64,000 nt of DNA from Streptomyces cellulosae (GTDB lineage Bacteria > Actinomycetota > Actinomycetes > Streptomycetales > Streptomycetaceae): assembly GCF_000721105.1 (NCBI RefSeq), contig NZ_JOEV01000034.1, forward strand, positions 1-64,000, written 5' to 3'. Positions 42,004 to 53,344 of the stretch are shown here, in pieces. A program made the position numbers and the translations under genes. Numbering within the stretch: the stretch's first letter is position 1; the number at the start of each line of letters is the position of its first letter. The notes below the pieces were generated by a model. The model was not told the DNA's origin. It saw nothing but the letters and a program-made list of their open reading frames with translations, and searched no databases.

Positions 42004-42857
42004 TTCGACGCCTCCTCGGCCCGCTTGAAGGTCGACGGTTCGATCGCGGCCCGCTCCAGGCGTTCCTCGGCTCGCTGTTCCAGCGCCCGCAGGTCGTTGA
42101 TCGCCTCCTGCGACACGTCACGGATCTGGCCGCGCTCCCGCAGCGTCTTGCTGACGGTGAGGTCGGACGGCGTGCCGTCGGGCAGCAGGCCCGCGATGTC
42201 CACGGCGTTGTGCCGGGCGTACACGCCGGGTGCCGGCAGCGGCGGTACGTTCTTGCCCGAGCGCACCCGCTCCTCGGCCATCTCGCGCTGCGTCTTGGGA
42301 CGCTCGGTGCGCTCGCGGTGGGTGAGCACCATGGCGCCGACGGCGGCCGTGATCAGCAGGGCGCCGGTGATTTCGAAGGCGAAGACGTACTTGGTGAACA
42401 GGAGGGCGGCGATGCCCTCCACATTGCCGTTCGCGTTCGCCTGGGTGAGTCCGTCGAACTCCTTGAGCGAGGCGTTGCCGATGCCCGCGAACAGCAGGAC
42501 ACCGAAGCCGAGACCGCACACCAGGGCCAGCCAGCGCTGGCCCTTGATGGTCTCCTTAAGGGAGTCCGCCGCGGTGACGCCGACGAGCATCACCACGAAC
42601 AGGAACAGCATCATGATCGCGCCGGTGTAGACGACGATCTGGACGACGCCCAGGAAGTAGGCGCCGTTGGCGAGGTAGAAGACCGCCAGGATGATCATGG
42701 TGCCGGCGAGACAGAGCGCGCTGTGCACGGCCCTCTTCATGAAGACGGTGCACAGGGCGCCGATCACGGCGACGGTGCCGAGGACCCAGAACTGGAAGGC
42801 CTCGCCCGTGGAGGTCGAGTAGGCCGCCAGGGAGGTGGCGGCGAGGTGCGCGGTCAT
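42000..42857 (-). CDS. nuoJ: NADH:quinone oxidoreductase subunit J
   Basis: A 285-residue membrane subunit. Five hydrophobic helices occupy residues 20-190, including the conserved [25 protein letters not shown] (helix 3, pi-bulge region). ATG 42857 overlaps the nuoI stop as ATGA. The C-terminal ~95 residues (from about 195) are a charged, cytosolic extension ([19 protein letters not shown] and on) that is longer than in E. coli NuoJ (about 184 residues) but common in actinobacteria. Confidence 0.95.
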   Translation of the reverse strand: MTAHLAATSLAAYSTSTGEAFQFWVLGTVAVIGALCTVFMKRAVHSALCLAGTMIILAVFYLANGAYFLGVVQIVVYTGAIMMLFLFVVMLVGVTAADSLKETIKGQRWLALVCGLGFGVLLFAGIGNASLKEFDGLTQANANGNVEGIAALLFTKYVFAFEITGALLITAAVGAMVLTHRERTERPKTQREMAEERVRSGKNVPPLPAPGVYARHNAVDIAGLLPDGTPSDLTVSKTLRERGQIRDVSQEAINDLRALEQRAEERLERAAIEPSTFKRAEEASK

Positions 42858-43504
42858 CGGCCGATCACCTTCTTTGACGCTGGTTCGTCCTCGCCGAAGG
42901 TGGAGGCGGCCTCCTGGACCACTTCGCCCTTGGAGAGGGCCACTTGGCGCTCGGTGCCGGGCGCGGCCTCCGTCACCAGGCCCCGGTAGTAGTCCTGCTC
43001 GTCCGTCCCCGGGTAGATCGCGTGGGGCGTGTCCACCATGCCCTCGTCGAGTCCGGCGAGCAGCTGTTCCTTGGTGTAGATGAGGTTGGCGCGGCTGCTG
43101 TCGGCGAGCTCGAACTCGTTGGTCATCGTGAGCGCGCGCGTGGGGCACGCCTCGATGCACAGGCCGCACAGGATGCAGCGGGCGTAGTTGATCTGGTAGA
43201 CGCGGCCGTACCGCTCGCCCGGCGAGTAGCGCTCCTCGTCGGTGTTGTCGGCGCCCTCCACATAGATGGCGTCGGCGGGGCAGGCCCAGGCGCACAGTTC
43301 GCAGCCGACGCACTTCTCCAGGCCGTCCGGATGGCGGTTGAGCTGGTGCCGTCCGTGGAAGCGGGGAGCGGTGGTCTTCTGCTGCTCCGGGTACTGCTCG
43401 GTCAGCCGCTTCTTGAACATGGCCTTGAAGGTCACGCCGAAGCCGGCTACCGGGTTCTGGAAGCCGGGCTTCGACTGCCCGGCCTCCTTGGGCTCCTCAG
43501 CCAT
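42854..43504 (-). CDS. nuoI: NADH:quinone oxidoreductase subunit I
   Basis: A 216-residue peripheral-arm subunit with two [4Fe-4S] clusters (N6a, N6b): [16 protein letters not shown] and [19 protein letters not shown] 43504 is chosen because AAGGAGG lies seven bases upstream, although the frame is open to an earlier start. It overlaps the nuoH gene end by eight bases. It passes electrons to NuoB. Confidence 0.96.
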   Translation of the reverse strand: MAEEPKEAGQSKPGFQNPVAGFGVTFKAMFKKRLTEQYPEQQKTTAPRFHGRHQLNRHPDGLEKCVGCELCAWACPADAIYVEGADNTDEERYSPGERYGRVYQINYARCILCGLCIEACPTRALTMTNEFELADSSRANLIYTKEQLLAGLDEGMVDTPHAIYPGTDEQDYYRGLVTEAAPGTERQVALSKGEVVQEAASTFGEDEPASKKVIGR

Positions 43505-44861
43505 CGGACGCCTCCTTTCCATCCAGAGATCCGTCACTGTGAGTATCGGGCCCACCACTGACAATCAGCTCCCGCTCGCGGCGCGAGCGGCGCCGGGGCA
43601 CCGGTGGAAGCTCCTGTCCCGGCAGCGGCGGCACGGGGAATCCGCCCGCCATCGGGTCGAACCCGGCCGGTTCCTCGGCGGGCTGTTCCGCCGCCTTCGC
43701 CTTGTCGCGGAACACGTCGGCGACGAAGGAGAGCAGCAGCAGGACCAGGACGCCGCCGGCGATGTAGAGGGCGATGTCGGCGAAGTCGTAGTTCTCGTTC
43801 CGAAGCGTCCGCACGGTGGCCACGAGCATCAGCCAGACCAGGGAGATCGGGATGAGCACCTTCCAGCCGAGCTTCATCAGCTGGTCGTAGCGGACGCGCG
43901 GGAGCGTGCCGCGCAGCCAGATGAAGAAGAACAGCAGCAGCTGCACCTTGATCACGAACCAGAGCATCGGCCACCAGCCGTGGTTCGCGCCCTCCCAGAA
44001 GGTGCTGACCGGCCAGGGGGCCCGCCAGCCGCCCAGGAAGAGCGTGGTCGACACGGCCGAGACCGTCACCATGTTCACGTACTCGGCGAGCATGAACATC
44101 GCGAACTTGATCGACGAGTACTCGGTGTTGAAGCCGCCGACGAGGTCACCCTCGGACTCCGGCATGTCGAACGGGGCGCGGTTGGTCTCGCCGACCATCG
44201 TCACGATGTAGATGAGGAAGGAGACCGGCAGCAGGACGATGTACCAGCGGTCGTGCTGCTGTTCGACGATCGTCGAGGTCGACATGGACCCCGAGTAGAG
44301 GAACACCGAGGCGAACGCGGCACCCATGGCGATCTCGTACGAGATCATCTGCGCGCAGGAGCGCAGACCGCCGAGCAGCGGATAGGTGGATCCGGAACTC
44401 CAGCCCGCCAGCACGATGCCGTAGATGCCGACCGAGGCGACCGCGAGGATGTAGAGCATCGCGATCGGCAGGTCGGTGAGCTGCATCGTGGTGCGGTGGC
44501 CGAAGATCGAGATCTCGTTGCCGGCCGGACCGAAGGGGATCACCGCGATCGCCATGAAGGCCGGGATGGCCGCGACGATCGGCGCGAGGACGTAGACCAC
44601 CTTGTCCGCGCGTTTGACGATGACGTCTTCCTTGAGCATCAGCTTGATGCCGTCGGCGAGCGACTGGAGCATGCCCCAGGGGCCGTGCCGGTTGGGGCCG
44701 ATGCGCAACTGCATCCAGGCGACGACCTTGCGCTCCCACACGATGGAGAACAGCACGGTCACCATCAGGAAGGCGAAGCAGAAGACGGCCTTGATGACGA
44801 CCAGCCACCAGGGGTCACGGCCGAACATCGAGAGGTCTTCCGCGGCGAGGTACGGGCTCAT
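43497..44861 (-). CDS. nuoH: NADH:quinone oxidoreductase subunit H
   Basis: A 454-residue membrane subunit that forms the quinone-access channel with NuoB and NuoD. Conserved loops are [37 protein letters not shown] and [27 protein letters not shown]. Eight to nine helices cover residues 20-390. The last ~65 residues ([17 protein letters not shown] and Arg-rich end) are an extension absent from E. coli NuoH. ATG 44861 overlaps the nuoG stop as ATGA. Confidence 0.96.
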   Translation of the reverse strand: MSPYLAAEDLSMFGRDPWWLVVIKAVFCFAFLMVTVLFSIVWERKVVAWMQLRIGPNRHGPWGMLQSLADGIKLMLKEDVIVKRADKVVYVLAPIVAAIPAFMAIAVIPFGPAGNEISIFGHRTTMQLTDLPIAMLYILAVASVGIYGIVLAGWSSGSTYPLLGGLRSCAQMISYEIAMGAAFASVFLYSGSMSTSTIVEQQHDRWYIVLLPVSFLIYIVTMVGETNRAPFDMPESEGDLVGGFNTEYSSIKFAMFMLAEYVNMVTVSAVSTTLFLGGWRAPWPVSTFWEGANHGWWPMLWFVIKVQLLLFFFIWLRGTLPRVRYDQLMKLGWKVLIPISLVWLMLVATVRTLRNENYDFADIALYIAGGVLVLLLLSFVADVFRDKAKAAEQPAEEPAGFDPMAGGFPVPPLPGQELPPVPRRRSRRERELIVSGGPDTHSDGSLDGKEASDG

Positions 44862-47362
44862 GCCTCCACCTCCTTGGGAGCTTCGGCGGCGAGGTTCGCC
44901 GGTCCGATGCGGACGAGGGAACCGGGCCGCGCCCCGGTGTCGGAGGCGACGCCCCCGCCCGCGGAGTTCAACGGGAGCCAGACCACCCGGTCCGGCATAT
45001 CGGTGATGCGCAGCGGGAACGCGCAGTCTCCGGCGGGGCCGGTCACGGCGAGCAGATCGCCGTCCTTCACACCGGCTTCGGCGGCGGTCGCGGGCGACAC
45101 GCGCGCGTGGGCCGCGTGCCGCGTCCCGGCGAGCGCCTCGTCCCCCTGCTGGAGGACACCCTGGTCCAGCAGCAGCCGGTGCCCGGCCAGGACGGCCTCT
45201 CCGGCGGCGGGTCGCGGCAACGCGGCCGCGACCTCCAGCGGTTCGGTGGCCCGCGGCCCGTCCCAGGCGCCCAGCCGGTCCAGCTCCGCGCGCGTGGTGC
45301 GCAGATCCGGCAGACCCAGGTGTACGTCCATGGCGTCGGCCAGCATCTGCAGCACGCGCGCGTCGGTGGGTGCGAGGCGGCGGGTCATCTGGTCGGGCTT
45401 GAGGGCGGCCTCGAAGAAGCGCACCCGGCCCTCCCAGTTGAGGAACGTGCCCGCCTTCTCGGCGACCGCGGCCACCGGCAGGACGACGTCCGCGAGTGCG
45501 GTGACCTCGCTGGGCCGCAGCTCCAGCGACACCAGGAAGCCGACCTCCTGGAGGGCTTCGCGCGCGCGTGCCGGGTCCGGCAGGTCGTCGACCTCGACGC
45601 CCGCGACCACCAGTGCCTGCAGTTCGCCACCGGCGGCGGCCTCCACGATCTGACCCGTGTCGCGTCCGTAGCGGTGCGGGAGCTCTGCCAGGCCCCAGAC
45701 GGCGGCGACCTCGTCCCGCGCGCGCGGGTCGGTCGCCGGACGTCCGCCCGGCAGCAGCGTGGGCAGCGCACCCGCCTCCAGGGCACCGCGCTCCCCGGCC
45801 CGGCGCGGGATCCACACCAGCTGCGCGCCGGTGGCGGACGCCGCCCGCACGGCGGCGGTCAGCCCGCCCGCCACGGCGGCCAGTCGCTCACCCACGACGA
45901 TCACCGCGCCCTCGGTGCGCAGCGCCTCCGAGGCCCTCGCCCCGTCATCCTCCAGGCCGACCTCGCCGGCGAGCGCGTCCAGCCACTCGGTCTCGGTGCC
46001 GGGCGCGGCCGGCAGCAGCGTGCCGCCCGCCTTGTCCAGACCGCGCGTGGCGTGCGTGGCGAGGGAGAACACCTTCTGCCCGTGCCCCCGCCAGGCCTTG
46101 CGCAGCCGGAGGAAGACGCCGGGCGCCTCCTCCTCGGCCTCGAAGCCGACCAGCAGGACGGCGGGCGCCTTCTCCAGGGCGGTGTACGTGACGCCCGTAC
46201 CGTCGAGGTCACGGCCCCGTCCGGCGACCCGGGCGGCGAGGAAGTCGGCCTCCTCGGGGCTGTGCACCCGCGCGCGGAAGTCGATGTCGTTGGTGTCGAG
46301 CGCCACGCGCGCGAACTTGCTGTACGCGTAGGCGTCCTCGATGGTGAGCCGGCCGCCGGTCAGGACTCCGGTGCGGCCCCGCGAGGCGAGCAGTCCCTGA
46401 GCCGCGATCTGCAGCGCTTCCGGCCAGGACGCCGGGACGAGGTCACCCTCGGGATTGCGCACCAGGGGCGTCTCGAGCCGGTCCCGCTGCTGCGCGTACC
46501 GGAACGCGAAGCGGCCCTTGTCGCAGATCCACTCCTCGTTGACCTCGGGGTCGTTGGCCGCGAGCCGGCGCATGACCTTGCCGCGCCGGTGGTCGGTGCG
46601 CGTGGCGCAGCCCCCGGAGCAGTGCTCGCACACCGAGGGCGAGGAGATCAGGTCGAAGGGACGGGAGCGGAACCGGTACGCCGCCGAGGTCAGCGCGCCG
46701 ACCGGGCAGATCTGGATGGTGTTGCCGGAGAAGTACGACTCGAAGGGGTCGCCCTCGCCGGTGCCGACCTGCTGGAGCGCGCCCCGTTCGATCAGCTCGA
46801 TCATCGGGTCGCCCGCGATCTGGTTGGAGAACCGGGTGCAGCGGGCGCACAGCACGCACCGCTCACGGTCGAGCAGCACCTGTGTGGAGATGGGGACGGG
46901 CTTCTCGTAGGTCCGTTTCTTGCCCTCGAAGCGGGACTCCGCGTTGCCGTGCGACATCGCCTGGTTCTGCAGCGGGCACTCGCCGCCCTTGTCGCAGACC
47001 GGGCAGTCCAGCGGGTGGTTGATGAGGAGCAGCTCCATCACACCGTGCTGGGCCTTCTCGGCGACCGGCGAGGTGAGGTGGGTCTTCACCACCATCCCGT
47101 CGGTGCAGGTGATGGTGCAGGAGGCCATCGGCTTGCGCTGGCCCTCGACCTCGACGATGCACTGGCGGCAGGCGCCGGCCGGGTCGAGGAGGGGGTGGTC
47201 GCAGAACCGGGGGATCTCGATGCCGAGTTGCTCGGCTGCCCGGATGACCAGGGTGCCCTTGGGCACGCTGATCTCCACGCCGTCGATCGTCAGCGTCACG
47301 AGATCTTCCGGCGGGACCGCCGCCTGTCCCCCACCGGTGGGAGCGTTGGTGGTCACGGTCAT
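44858..47362 (-). CDS. nuoG: NADH:quinone oxidoreductase subunit G
   Basis: An 834-residue iron-sulfur subunit. Cluster ligands in order: [2Fe-2S] N1b in [17 protein letters not shown], His-Cys3 N5 in [18 protein letters not shown]4 in [13 protein letters not shown] with CPVGAL, then the extra N7 motif [12 protein letters not shown] with WICDKGRF. The C-terminal two thirds has the molybdopterin-oxidoreductase fold without evidence of cofactor binding. ATG 47362 overlaps the nuoF stop. Confidence 0.96.
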   Translation of the reverse strand: MTVTTNAPTGGGQAAVPPEDLVTLTIDGVEISVPKGTLVIRAAEQLGIEIPRFCDHPLLDPAGACRQCIVEVEGQRKPMASCTITCTDGMVVKTHLTSPVAEKAQHGVMELLLINHPLDCPVCDKGGECPLQNQAMSHGNAESRFEGKKRTYEKPVPISTQVLLDRERCVLCARCTRFSNQIAGDPMIELIERGALQQVGTGEGDPFESYFSGNTIQICPVGALTSAAYRFRSRPFDLISSPSVCEHCSGGCATRTDHRRGKVMRRLAANDPEVNEEWICDKGRFAFRYAQQRDRLETPLVRNPEGDLVPASWPEALQIAAQGLLASRGRTGVLTGGRLTIEDAYAYSKFARVALDTNDIDFRARVHSPEEADFLAARVAGRGRDLDGTGVTYTALEKAPAVLLVGFEAEEEAPGVFLRLRKAWRGHGQKVFSLATHATRGLDKAGGTLLPAAPGTETEWLDALAGEVGLEDDGARASEALRTEGAVIVVGERLAAVAGGLTAAVRAASATGAQLVWIPRRAGERGALEAGALPTLLPGGRPATDPRARDEVAAVWGLAELPHRYGRDTGQIVEAAAGGELQALVVAGVEVDDLPDPARAREALQEVGFLVSLELRPSEVTALADVVLPVAAVAEKAGTFLNWEGRVRFFEAALKPDQMTRRLAPTDARVLQMLADAMDVHLGLPDLRTTRAELDRLGAWDGPRATEPLEVAAALPRPAAGEAVLAGHRLLLDQGVLQQGDEALAGTRHAAHARVSPATAAEAGVKDGDLLAVTGPAGDCAFPLRITDMPDRVVWLPLNSAGGGVASDTGARPGSLVRIGPANLAAEAPKEVEA

Positions 47363-48705
47363 GCGTTCACCTCCGTGCGGTCGGCCCAGGCCGTCGACTT
47401 GGCCGGGTCGAAGGGGCAGCCGCGGCCCGTGATGTGCTGCTCGTACTCCTCGCGGAAGTACTTGAGCGAGGAGAAGATCGGCGAGGCGGCGCCGTCGCCG
47501 AGGGCGCAGAAGGACTTGCCGTTGATGTTGTCGGCGATGTCGTTCAGCTTGTCGAGGTCGGACATGGCGCCCTTGCCGGCCTCGATGTCGCGGAGCAACT
47601 GCACCAGCCAGTAGGTCCCTTCGCGGCAGGGCGTGCACTTGCCGCAGGACTCGTGGGCGTAGAACTCGGTCCAGCGGGTGACGGCGCGGACCACGCAGGT
47701 CGTCTCGTCGAAGCACTGGAGAGCTTTGGTACCGAGCATGGAACCCGCGGCGCCCACGCCTTCGTAGTCAAGAGGGACGTCGAGGTGCTCGTCGGTGAAC
47801 ATCGGCGTCGAGGAGCCGCCGGGCGTCCAGAACTTCAGCCGGTGCCCCGGCCTCATTCCGCCGCTCATCTCCAGCAACTGGCGGAGTGTGATGCCGAGCG
47901 GGGCCTCGTACTGGCCGGGGCTGGCGACATGGCCGCTGAGCGAGTAGAGCGTGAAGCCCGGGGACTTCTCGCTGCCCATCGACCTGAACCACTCTTTTCC
48001 TTTGTGCAGGATCGCGGGAACCGACGCGATCGATTCGACGTTATTCACCACAGTCGGGCACGCATAGAGGCCCGCGACGGCAGGAAAGGGGGGACGGAGC
48101 CGCGGTTGACCCCGGCGGCCTTCGAGCGAGTCCAGGAGCGCGGTCTCCTCACCGCAGATGTACGCGCCCGCGCCCGCGTGCACGGTGAGTTCAAGGTCGA
48201 GCCCGCTGCCCAGGATGTTCTCGCCGAGGTAGCCCGCCGCGTAGGCCTCAGCGACGGCTGCGTGCAACCGCCGCAGCACAGGGACGACTTCACCACGCAG
48301 ATAGATGAAGGCATGAGACGACCTGATGGCATAACAGGCGATGACAATGCCCTCGATGAGGCTATGCGGGTTCGCGAAGAGGAGCGGGATGTCCTTGCAG
48401 GTTCCGGGCTCCGACTCGTCGGCGTTGACAACTAGATAGTGCGGTTTTCCATCCCCCTGGGGAATGAACTGCCATTTCATTCCCGTGGGGAATCCCGCGC
48501 CGCCGCGGCCGCGCAGACCGGAGTCCTTGACGTACGCGATCAGGTCGTCCGGCGACATGGCCAGCGCCTTGCGCAGCCCCTCGTATCCCTCGTGCCTTCG
48601 GTAGACGTCCAGCGTCCAGGACTTGTCCTCGTCCCAGAAGGCCGACAGCACGGGTGCGAGCAGCTTCTCGGGGCCGGTGTCTTTGAGTTCGGGTGCCAAG
48701 GTCAT
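47359..48705 (-). CDS. nuoF: NADH:quinone oxidoreductase subunit F (NADH/FMN site)
   Basis: A 448-residue subunit that oxidises NADH. NADH-binding [16 protein letters not shown]-binding [16 protein letters not shown] and [19 protein letters not shown], and the N3 [4Fe-4S] ligands [13 protein letters not shown] with a later Cys in SFCALGDGA are all visible. ATG 48705 shares its A with the nuoE TGA stop (TGATG). Confidence 0.97.
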   Translation of the reverse strand: MTLAPELKDTGPEKLLAPVLSAFWDEDKSWTLDVYRRHEGYEGLRKALAMSPDDLIAYVKDSGLRGRGGAGFPTGMKWQFIPQGDGKPHYLVVNADESEPGTCKDIPLLFANPHSLIEGIVIACYAIRSSHAFIYLRGEVVPVLRRLHAAVAEAYAAGYLGENILGSGLDLELTVHAGAGAYICGEETALLDSLEGRRGQPRLRPPFPAVAGLYACPTVVNNVESIASVPAILHKGKEWFRSMGSEKSPGFTLYSLSGHVASPGQYEAPLGITLRQLLEMSGGMRPGHRLKFWTPGGSSTPMFTDEHLDVPLDYEGVGAAGSMLGTKALQCFDETTCVVRAVTRWTEFYAHESCGKCTPCREGTYWLVQLLRDIEAGKGAMSDLDKLNDIADNINGKSFCALGDGAASPIFSSLKYFREEYEQHITGRGCPFDPAKSTAWADRTEVNA

Positions 48706-49577
48706 CACTCCCCCTCCTCGGCGGTTGGCCCTGCCGGGTGGGCTGGGTCGGAGGCCGATGTGTCCTGTGGCGCGTCGTGTGAGCTCAGGTGCTCGGTCGG
48801 CGACGGTTGGTGGACGGGCCTGTCCTGCCGCTCGTCGTGCGGACCGCCGTCGCGCGGATGGACCACGCGCGCGGGTGCGGCCTCTCCCCTTGCCAGGCGA
48901 AGGCCCACCAGCGAGGCGGGTCCCGCGCTGCCGCTCGCCTCGACGGCCCCGGGCCGCTCGTCGGGGAAGCCGGCCAGCATCCGCGCGGTCTCCTTGAAGG
49001 TGCACAGCGGCGCCCCGCGCGTGGGCTCGACCGGCCGGCCCGCGCGCAGGTCGTCGACGAGGCGCTTGACGGTGGCCGGGGTCTGGTTGTCGAAGAACTC
49101 CCAGTTGACCATCACCACCGGCGCGAAGTCGCAGGCCGCGTTGCACTCGATGTGCTCCAGGGTGACCTTTCCGTCGTCGGTGGTCTCGCCGTTGCCGACG
49201 CCCAGGTGCTCCTGGAGCTCCTCGAAGATCGCGTCACCGCCCATCACCGCGCAGAGGGTGTTGGTGCACACGCCCACCTGGTAGTCGCCCGAGGGCTTGC
49301 GCCGGTACATGGTGTAGAAGGTGGCGACCGCGGTGACCTCGGCCGTGGTCAGGTTCAGCACGTCCGCGCAGAACTGCATGCCGGTGCGCGTGACATGGCC
49401 CTCCTCCGACTGCACGAGATGCAGCAACGGCAGCAGGGCCGAGCGGGAGTCGGGGTAGCGGGCGATGATCTCGCGCGCGTCCGTCTCCAGCCGGGCTCGG
49501 ACGTCGTCCGGGTAGGCGGGCGCGGGCAGTTCGGGCATGCCCAGGCTGACGCCCCGCTCCGAAGAAGAGGTGGTCAC
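48705..49577 (-). CDS. nuoE: NADH:quinone oxidoreductase subunit E
   Basis: A 290-residue subunit with the [2Fe-2S] N1a cluster: Cys104 and Cys109 in [10 protein letters not shown], Cys145 and Cys149 in [11 protein letters not shown]. The usual length is about 160-240; here residues from about 225 on form a low-complexity tail rich in His, Pro and Ser. It starts at GTG 49577 overlapping the nuoD stop as GTGA, with GGGAGG upstream. Confidence 0.95.
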   Translation of the reverse strand: MTTSSSERGVSLGMPELPAPAYPDDVRARLETDAREIIARYPDSRSALLPLLHLVQSEEGHVTRTGMQFCADVLNLTTAEVTAVATFYTMYRRKPSGDYQVGVCTNTLCAVMGGDAIFEELQEHLGVGNGETTDDGKVTLEHIECNAACDFAPVVMVNWEFFDNQTPATVKRLVDDLRAGRPVEPTRGAPLCTFKETARMLAGFPDERPGAVEASGSAGPASLVGLRLARGEAAPARVVHPRDGGPHDERQDRPVHQPSPTEHLSSHDAPQDTSASDPAHPAGPTAEEGE

Positions 49578-50896
49578 CGGTCGACGCCTCCCATCACGGG
49601 GTCGATGGACGCGACAGCGACGATGACGTCGGCGACCTGGCCGCCCTCGCACATCGCCGCCATGGCCTGCAGGTTGGTGAAGGACGGGTCGCGGAAGTGG
49701 ACCCGGTAGGGGCGGGTGCCTCCGTCGGAGACGGCGTGCACCCCGAGCTCGCCCTTGGGTGACTCGACCGCCACGTAGGCCTGTCCCGGCGGCACGCGGA
49801 AGCCCTCGGTGACCAGCTTGAAGTGGTGGATCAGGGCCTCCATGGAGGTGCCCATGATCTTCTTGATGTGGTCGAGGGAGTTGCCGAGACCGTCCGGGCC
49901 CAGGGCCAGCTGGGCGGGCCAGGCGATCTTCTTGTCCTCGACCATGACCGGGCCGGGCTGCAGCCGGTCCAGGCACTGCTCGACGATCCGCAGGGACTGG
50001 CGCATCTCGTCCAGACGGATCAGGAAGCGGCCGTAGGCGTCGCAGGTGTCGGCAGTCGGGATCTCGAAGTCGTACGTCTCGTAGCCGCAGTACGGCTGGG
50101 TCTTGCGCAAGTCGTGCGGCAGGCCGGTGGAGCGCAGGATCGGGCCGGTGGCGCCGAGGGCCATGCAGCCGGCCAGGTCGAGGTAGCCGATGTCCTGCAT
50201 GCGGGCCTTGAAGATGGGGTTCCCGGTGGCGAGCTTGTCGTACTCCGGGAGGTTCTTCTTCATCTTCTTCACGAACTCGCGGATGTGGTCCACCGCGCCG
50301 GGCGGCAGGTCCTGCGCGAGTCCGCCGGGGCGGATGTACGCGTGGTTCATCCGCAGGCCCGTGATGAGCTCGTAGATGTCGAGAATCATTTCACGATCAC
50401 GGAATCCGTAGATCATGATCGTGGTGGCGCCGAGTTCCATACCGCCGGTGGCGATGCACACCAGGTGCGAGGACAGCCGGTTCAGCTCCATGAGGAGCAC
50501 CCGGATGATCGTGGCCCGGTCGGTGATCTGGTCCTCGATGCCGAGGAGTTTCTCGACGGCGAGGCAGTAGGCGGTCTCGTTGAAGAAGGACGTCAGGTAG
50601 TCCATGCGCGTCACGAACGTGGTGCCCTGCGTCCACGTGCGGAACTCGGTGTTCTTCTCGATGCCGGTGTGCAGGTAGCCGATGCCGCAGCGGGCCTCGG
50701 TGACCGTCTCACCGTCGATCTCGAGGATCAGGCGGAGCACGCCGTGGGTGGAGGGGTGCTGGGGGCCCATGTTGACGACGATGCGTTCGTCGTCGGCGCG
50801 GGCCGCCGACTGGACGACCTCGTCCCAGTCGCCACCGGTGACCGTGTAGACGGTGCCCTCTGTGGTCTCCCTAGGGGAGGCTTGCGAAGTGCTCAT
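49574..50896 (-). CDS. nuoD: NADH:quinone oxidoreductase subunit D
   Basis: A 440-residue 49-kDa-type subunit. The quinone-site loop is [13 protein letters not shown], followed by [37 protein letters not shown] and a conserved end ([36 protein letters not shown] is spread over residues ~405-440). ATG 50896 overlaps the nuoC stop as ATGA. Confidence 0.96.
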   Translation of the reverse strand: MSTSQASPRETTEGTVYTVTGGDWDEVVQSAARADDERIVVNMGPQHPSTHGVLRLILEIDGETVTEARCGIGYLHTGIEKNTEFRTWTQGTTFVTRMDYLTSFFNETAYCLAVEKLLGIEDQITDRATIIRVLLMELNRLSSHLVCIATGGMELGATTIMIYGFRDREMILDIYELITGLRMNHAYIRPGGLAQDLPPGAVDHIREFVKKMKKNLPEYDKLATGNPIFKARMQDIGYLDLAGCMALGATGPILRSTGLPHDLRKTQPYCGYETYDFEIPTADTCDAYGRFLIRLDEMRQSLRIVEQCLDRLQPGPVMVEDKKIAWPAQLALGPDGLGNSLDHIKKIMGTSMEALIHHFKLVTEGFRVPPGQAYVAVESPKGELGVHAVSDGGTRPYRVHFRDPSFTNLQAMAAMCEGGQVADVIVAVASIDPVMGGVDR

Positions 50897-51654
50897 GAGT
50901 ACGACCTCCGCTGGTCCGGAGCCGGGATCTGGGCGCCCTTGTACTCGACGGGGATGCCGCCGAGGGGGTAGTCCTTGCGCTGCGGGTGGCCCTGCCAGTC
51001 GTCCGGCATCATGATCCGCGTCAGGGCCGGGTGGCCGTCGAAGACGATCCCGAAGAAGTCGTAGGTCTCGCGCTCGTGCCAGTCGTTGGTCGGATAGACG
51101 GAGACCAGGGACGGGATGTGCCGGTCGGTGTCCGGGGCGCTGACTTCGAGGCGGATCAGCCGGTTGTGGGTGATCGAGCGCAGGTGGTAGACGGCGTGCA
51201 GCTCGCGGCCCTTGTCGTGCGGGTAGTGGACCCCGCTGACGCCCGTGCACAGCTCGAACCGCAGGGCGGGGTCGTCGCGCAGCGTGCGGGCGACCCGAAG
51301 CAGGTGCTCGCGTTCGACGTGGAAGGTGATCTCGTCGCGGTCGACGACCGTCTTCTCGATCGCGTTCTCGGGCAGCAGGCCCTGCTCCTCCAGCGCGCCT
51401 TCCAGCTCGTCGGCGACCTCGTCGAACCAGCCGCCGTAGGGACGGCTCGCGGGTCCCGGGAGGCGGACCGAGCGGACCAGGCCGCCGTAGCCGGAGGTGT
51501 CGCCGCCGTTGTTGGCGCCGAACATGCCGCGCTGGACGCGGATCTCCTCACCACCCTCGCCGCGCTGGCCGGGGAGGTTGTCGGTGCCGAGGTCCTTTTC
51601 GGGGTTCACCCCGTTCGACCCGCCCGTGCCCGTGGTGCCGTTGGCGTCGCTCAC
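50893..51654 (-). CDS. nuoC: NADH:quinone oxidoreductase subunit C
   Basis: A 253-residue 30-kDa-type subunit. The signature is [18 protein letters not shown] followed by [21 protein letters not shown]. Residues 1-65 are a Gly-rich extension ([17 protein letters not shown]). It starts at GTG 51654, overlapping the nuoB stop as GTGA. Confidence 0.95.
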   Translation of the reverse strand: MSDANGTTGTGGSNGVNPEKDLGTDNLPGQRGEGGEEIRVQRGMFGANNGGDTSGYGGLVRSVRLPGPASRPYGGWFDEVADELEGALEEQGLLPENAIEKTVVDRDEITFHVEREHLLRVARTLRDDPALRFELCTGVSGVHYPHDKGRELHAVYHLRSITHNRLIRLEVSAPDTDRHIPSLVSVYPTNDWHERETYDFFGIVFDGHPALTRIMMPDDWQGHPQRKDYPLGGIPVEYKGAQIPAPDQRRSYS

Positions 51655-52205
51655 CGCAGCAGCCCCTTCATCTCGATCGTCGGCAGGGCCTTGAGCGCCG
51701 CCTCCTCCGCCTCACGGGCCGCCTCCTCGGCGTTCACGCCGAGCTTGGAGGACTGGATCTTCTGGTGGAGCTTGAGGATGGCGTCCATCAGCATCTCCGG
51801 CCGTGGCGGGCAGCCGGGGAGATAGATGTCGACCGGGACGATGTGGTCGACGCCCTGGACGATGGCGTAGTTGTTGAACATGCCGCCCGAGGAGGCGCAG
51901 ACCCCCATGGAGATCACCCACTTGGGGTTCGGCATCTGGTCGTAGACCTGCCGCAGCACCGGCGCCATCTTCTGGCTGACCCGGCCCGCGACGATCATGA
52001 GGTCCGCCTGGCGGGGCGAACCGCGGAAGACCTCCATGCCGAAGCGCGCCAGGTCGTAACGGCCGGCGCCGGTGGTCATCATCTCGATGGCACAACAGGC
52101 GAGGCCGAACGTGGCCGGGAAGACGGACGACTTGCGCACCCAGCCCGCGGCCTGCTCGACGGTGGTCAGCAGGAAGCCGCTCGGCAGCTTTTCTTCGAGT
52201 CCCAT
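51651..52205 (-). CDS. nuoB: NADH:quinone oxidoreductase subunit B
   Basis: A 184-residue subunit that holds the terminal cluster N2 and donates electrons to quinone. Ligands are Cys37 and Cys38 ([10 protein letters not shown]), Cys103 ([10 protein letters not shown]) and Cys132 ([10 protein letters not shown]). ATG 52205 lies 13 bp after the nuoA stop. The C-terminal 30 residues are Ala/Glu-rich. Confidence 0.97.
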   Translation of the reverse strand: MGLEEKLPSGFLLTTVEQAAGWVRKSSVFPATFGLACCAIEMMTTGAGRYDLARFGMEVFRGSPRQADLMIVAGRVSQKMAPVLRQVYDQMPNPKWVISMGVCASSGGMFNNYAIVQGVDHIVPVDIYLPGCPPRPEMLMDAILKLHQKIQSSKLGVNAEEAAREAEEAALKALPTIEMKGLLR

Positions 52206-52218
52206 GGCTAAAGGCCCC

Positions 52219-52578
52219 TCAGTCCCATTCCAGGCCGCCGCGCCGCCATACGTACGCGTACGCGACGAAGACGGTGAGCACGAAGAGCAGCATCTCGACG
52301 AGCCCGAAGACACCCAGGGCGTCGAAGGTGACGGCCCAGGGGTAGAGGAAGACGATCTCGATGTCGAAGACGATGAAGAGCATCGCCGTCAGGTAGTACT
52401 TGATGGGGAAGCGCCCGCCGCCGGCCGGCGTGGGGGTCGGCTCGATACCGCACTCGTAGGCCTCGAGCTTGGCCCGGTTGTACCGCTTCGGACCGATCAG
52501 CGTGGCCATGACCACGGAGAAGATCGCAAAGCCTGCCCCGAGGGCTCCCAGTACGAGGATGGGCGCATACGCGTTCAC
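52219..52578 (-). CDS. nuoA: NADH:quinone oxidoreductase subunit A
   Basis: A 119-residue membrane subunit with three helices, the usual length. The conserved cytosolic loop is YECGIEP, followed by [26 protein letters not shown], with the invariant Asp/Glu pair. It starts at GTG 52578 with GGAG upstream. First gene of the nuo operon; a Rex-type operator lies about 107-124 bp upstream. Confidence 0.96.
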   Translation of the reverse strand: MNAYAPILVLGALGAGFAIFSVVMATLIGPKRYNRAKLEAYECGIEPTPTPAGGGRFPIKYYLTAMLFIVFDIEIVFLYPWAVTFDALGVFGLVEMLLFVLTVFVAYAYVWRRGGLEWD

Positions 52579-52684
52579 CGCTCCTCGCTCCTCTCAGTCG
52601 GCACTGACTGCTGGCGATGGCGTCGGACTCACCTCCGTCTCACGCGCCCCACGAACCCCGCCCGTTCCGGCGAAGATCGAGAAC

Positions 52685-52702
52685 ATGTGAAGCAGGTCAC
52701 AA
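52685..52702 (-). promoter_or_regulatory. Rex-type redox operator upstream of nuoA
   Basis: On the minus strand the site reads TTGTGACCTGCTTCACAT, an inverted repeat TGTGA-N6-TCACA matching the Rex consensus TTGTGAA-N4-TTCACAA at almost every defined base. A -10-like TAAGAT (plus-strand ATCTTA around 52718-52723) lies just upstream, so the site would fall close to the start of transcription. Rex represses respiratory genes when NADH/NAD+ is high, and nuo is a known Rex target in Streptomyces coelicolor. Confidence 0.8.
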
Positions 52703-53344
52703 GCCCAACTGATGCGCATCTTATGCCCGGCGGTCTGTGATCTGCGACACGGGGTATTACCCAAGCTTTGTGATCTCCACCACCTAACGAAGGATCATGG
52801 AGCAGGATGAGCGGTGATCTTCACACGAGATGCATCCGAGTGATCACAAGAGGTGACATTTCCGCTCGTCAGCGCAGTTCGGGAGCGGCCTCTCCATATC
52901 AAGAGGCTTCCCTTGCATGCAAATTGGCGCTGGACGAGAGCGGTTGATAGAGGCCGCGTTCACACCTCAGAACGAGGGGTGGCATGGCTGTGGATGTGTG
53001 CACGCGTTCACGAGCGGCTCCCGGGTCGTGACCCGCCCGCAACCGGTCCGTGATCCACGCGCGAGACGCGGCCGCACTTGTGACCGTTGCGTGACCTCCG
53101 CCACATCCATGAGAGGCGCATGAGAAGGAGGCTTGGCCACCGACCGCAACAGGTGGTAGGCGCTGGGCAATCCGGACGTATCAGCGAAAGCCCATGATCA
53201 CAGGCTTGATCACCTGCGTCCGCAATGTCCGTTACGGCGTCAATAAAGGGCGGCGTGCCCGGCATTCAGGGGCCCGATTGAACAACTGTGGCGCACCACA
53301 CGTTTCTTGAAGGTATGGAGGAGCCCCTGATACCGGTTGTTCTC
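52703..53344. other. Long divergent intergenic region between nuoA and the P60 gene
   Basis: With the operator above, this ~640 bp region holds the nuo promoter and the P60-gene promoter and leader. It has lower GC than the flanking genes and several TGATC(A/T) motifs (for example GTGATCTTCAC at about 52812-52823 and GAGTGATCACAAG at about 52838-52850). No convincing open frame or known riboswitch is seen; the ydaO hallmark GGGGGACCCA is absent. Confidence 0.5.

Noticed and set aside
45107..47614. Long plus-strand open frame opposite nuoG
   Set aside because: Antisense to nuoG, whose cluster motifs are all intact; no recognisable protein features.
52768..52785. TTGTGATCTCCACCACCT as another Rex site before nuoA
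   Set aside because: The left half matches but the right half lacks the TCACA arm; the site at 52685-52702 is far better.
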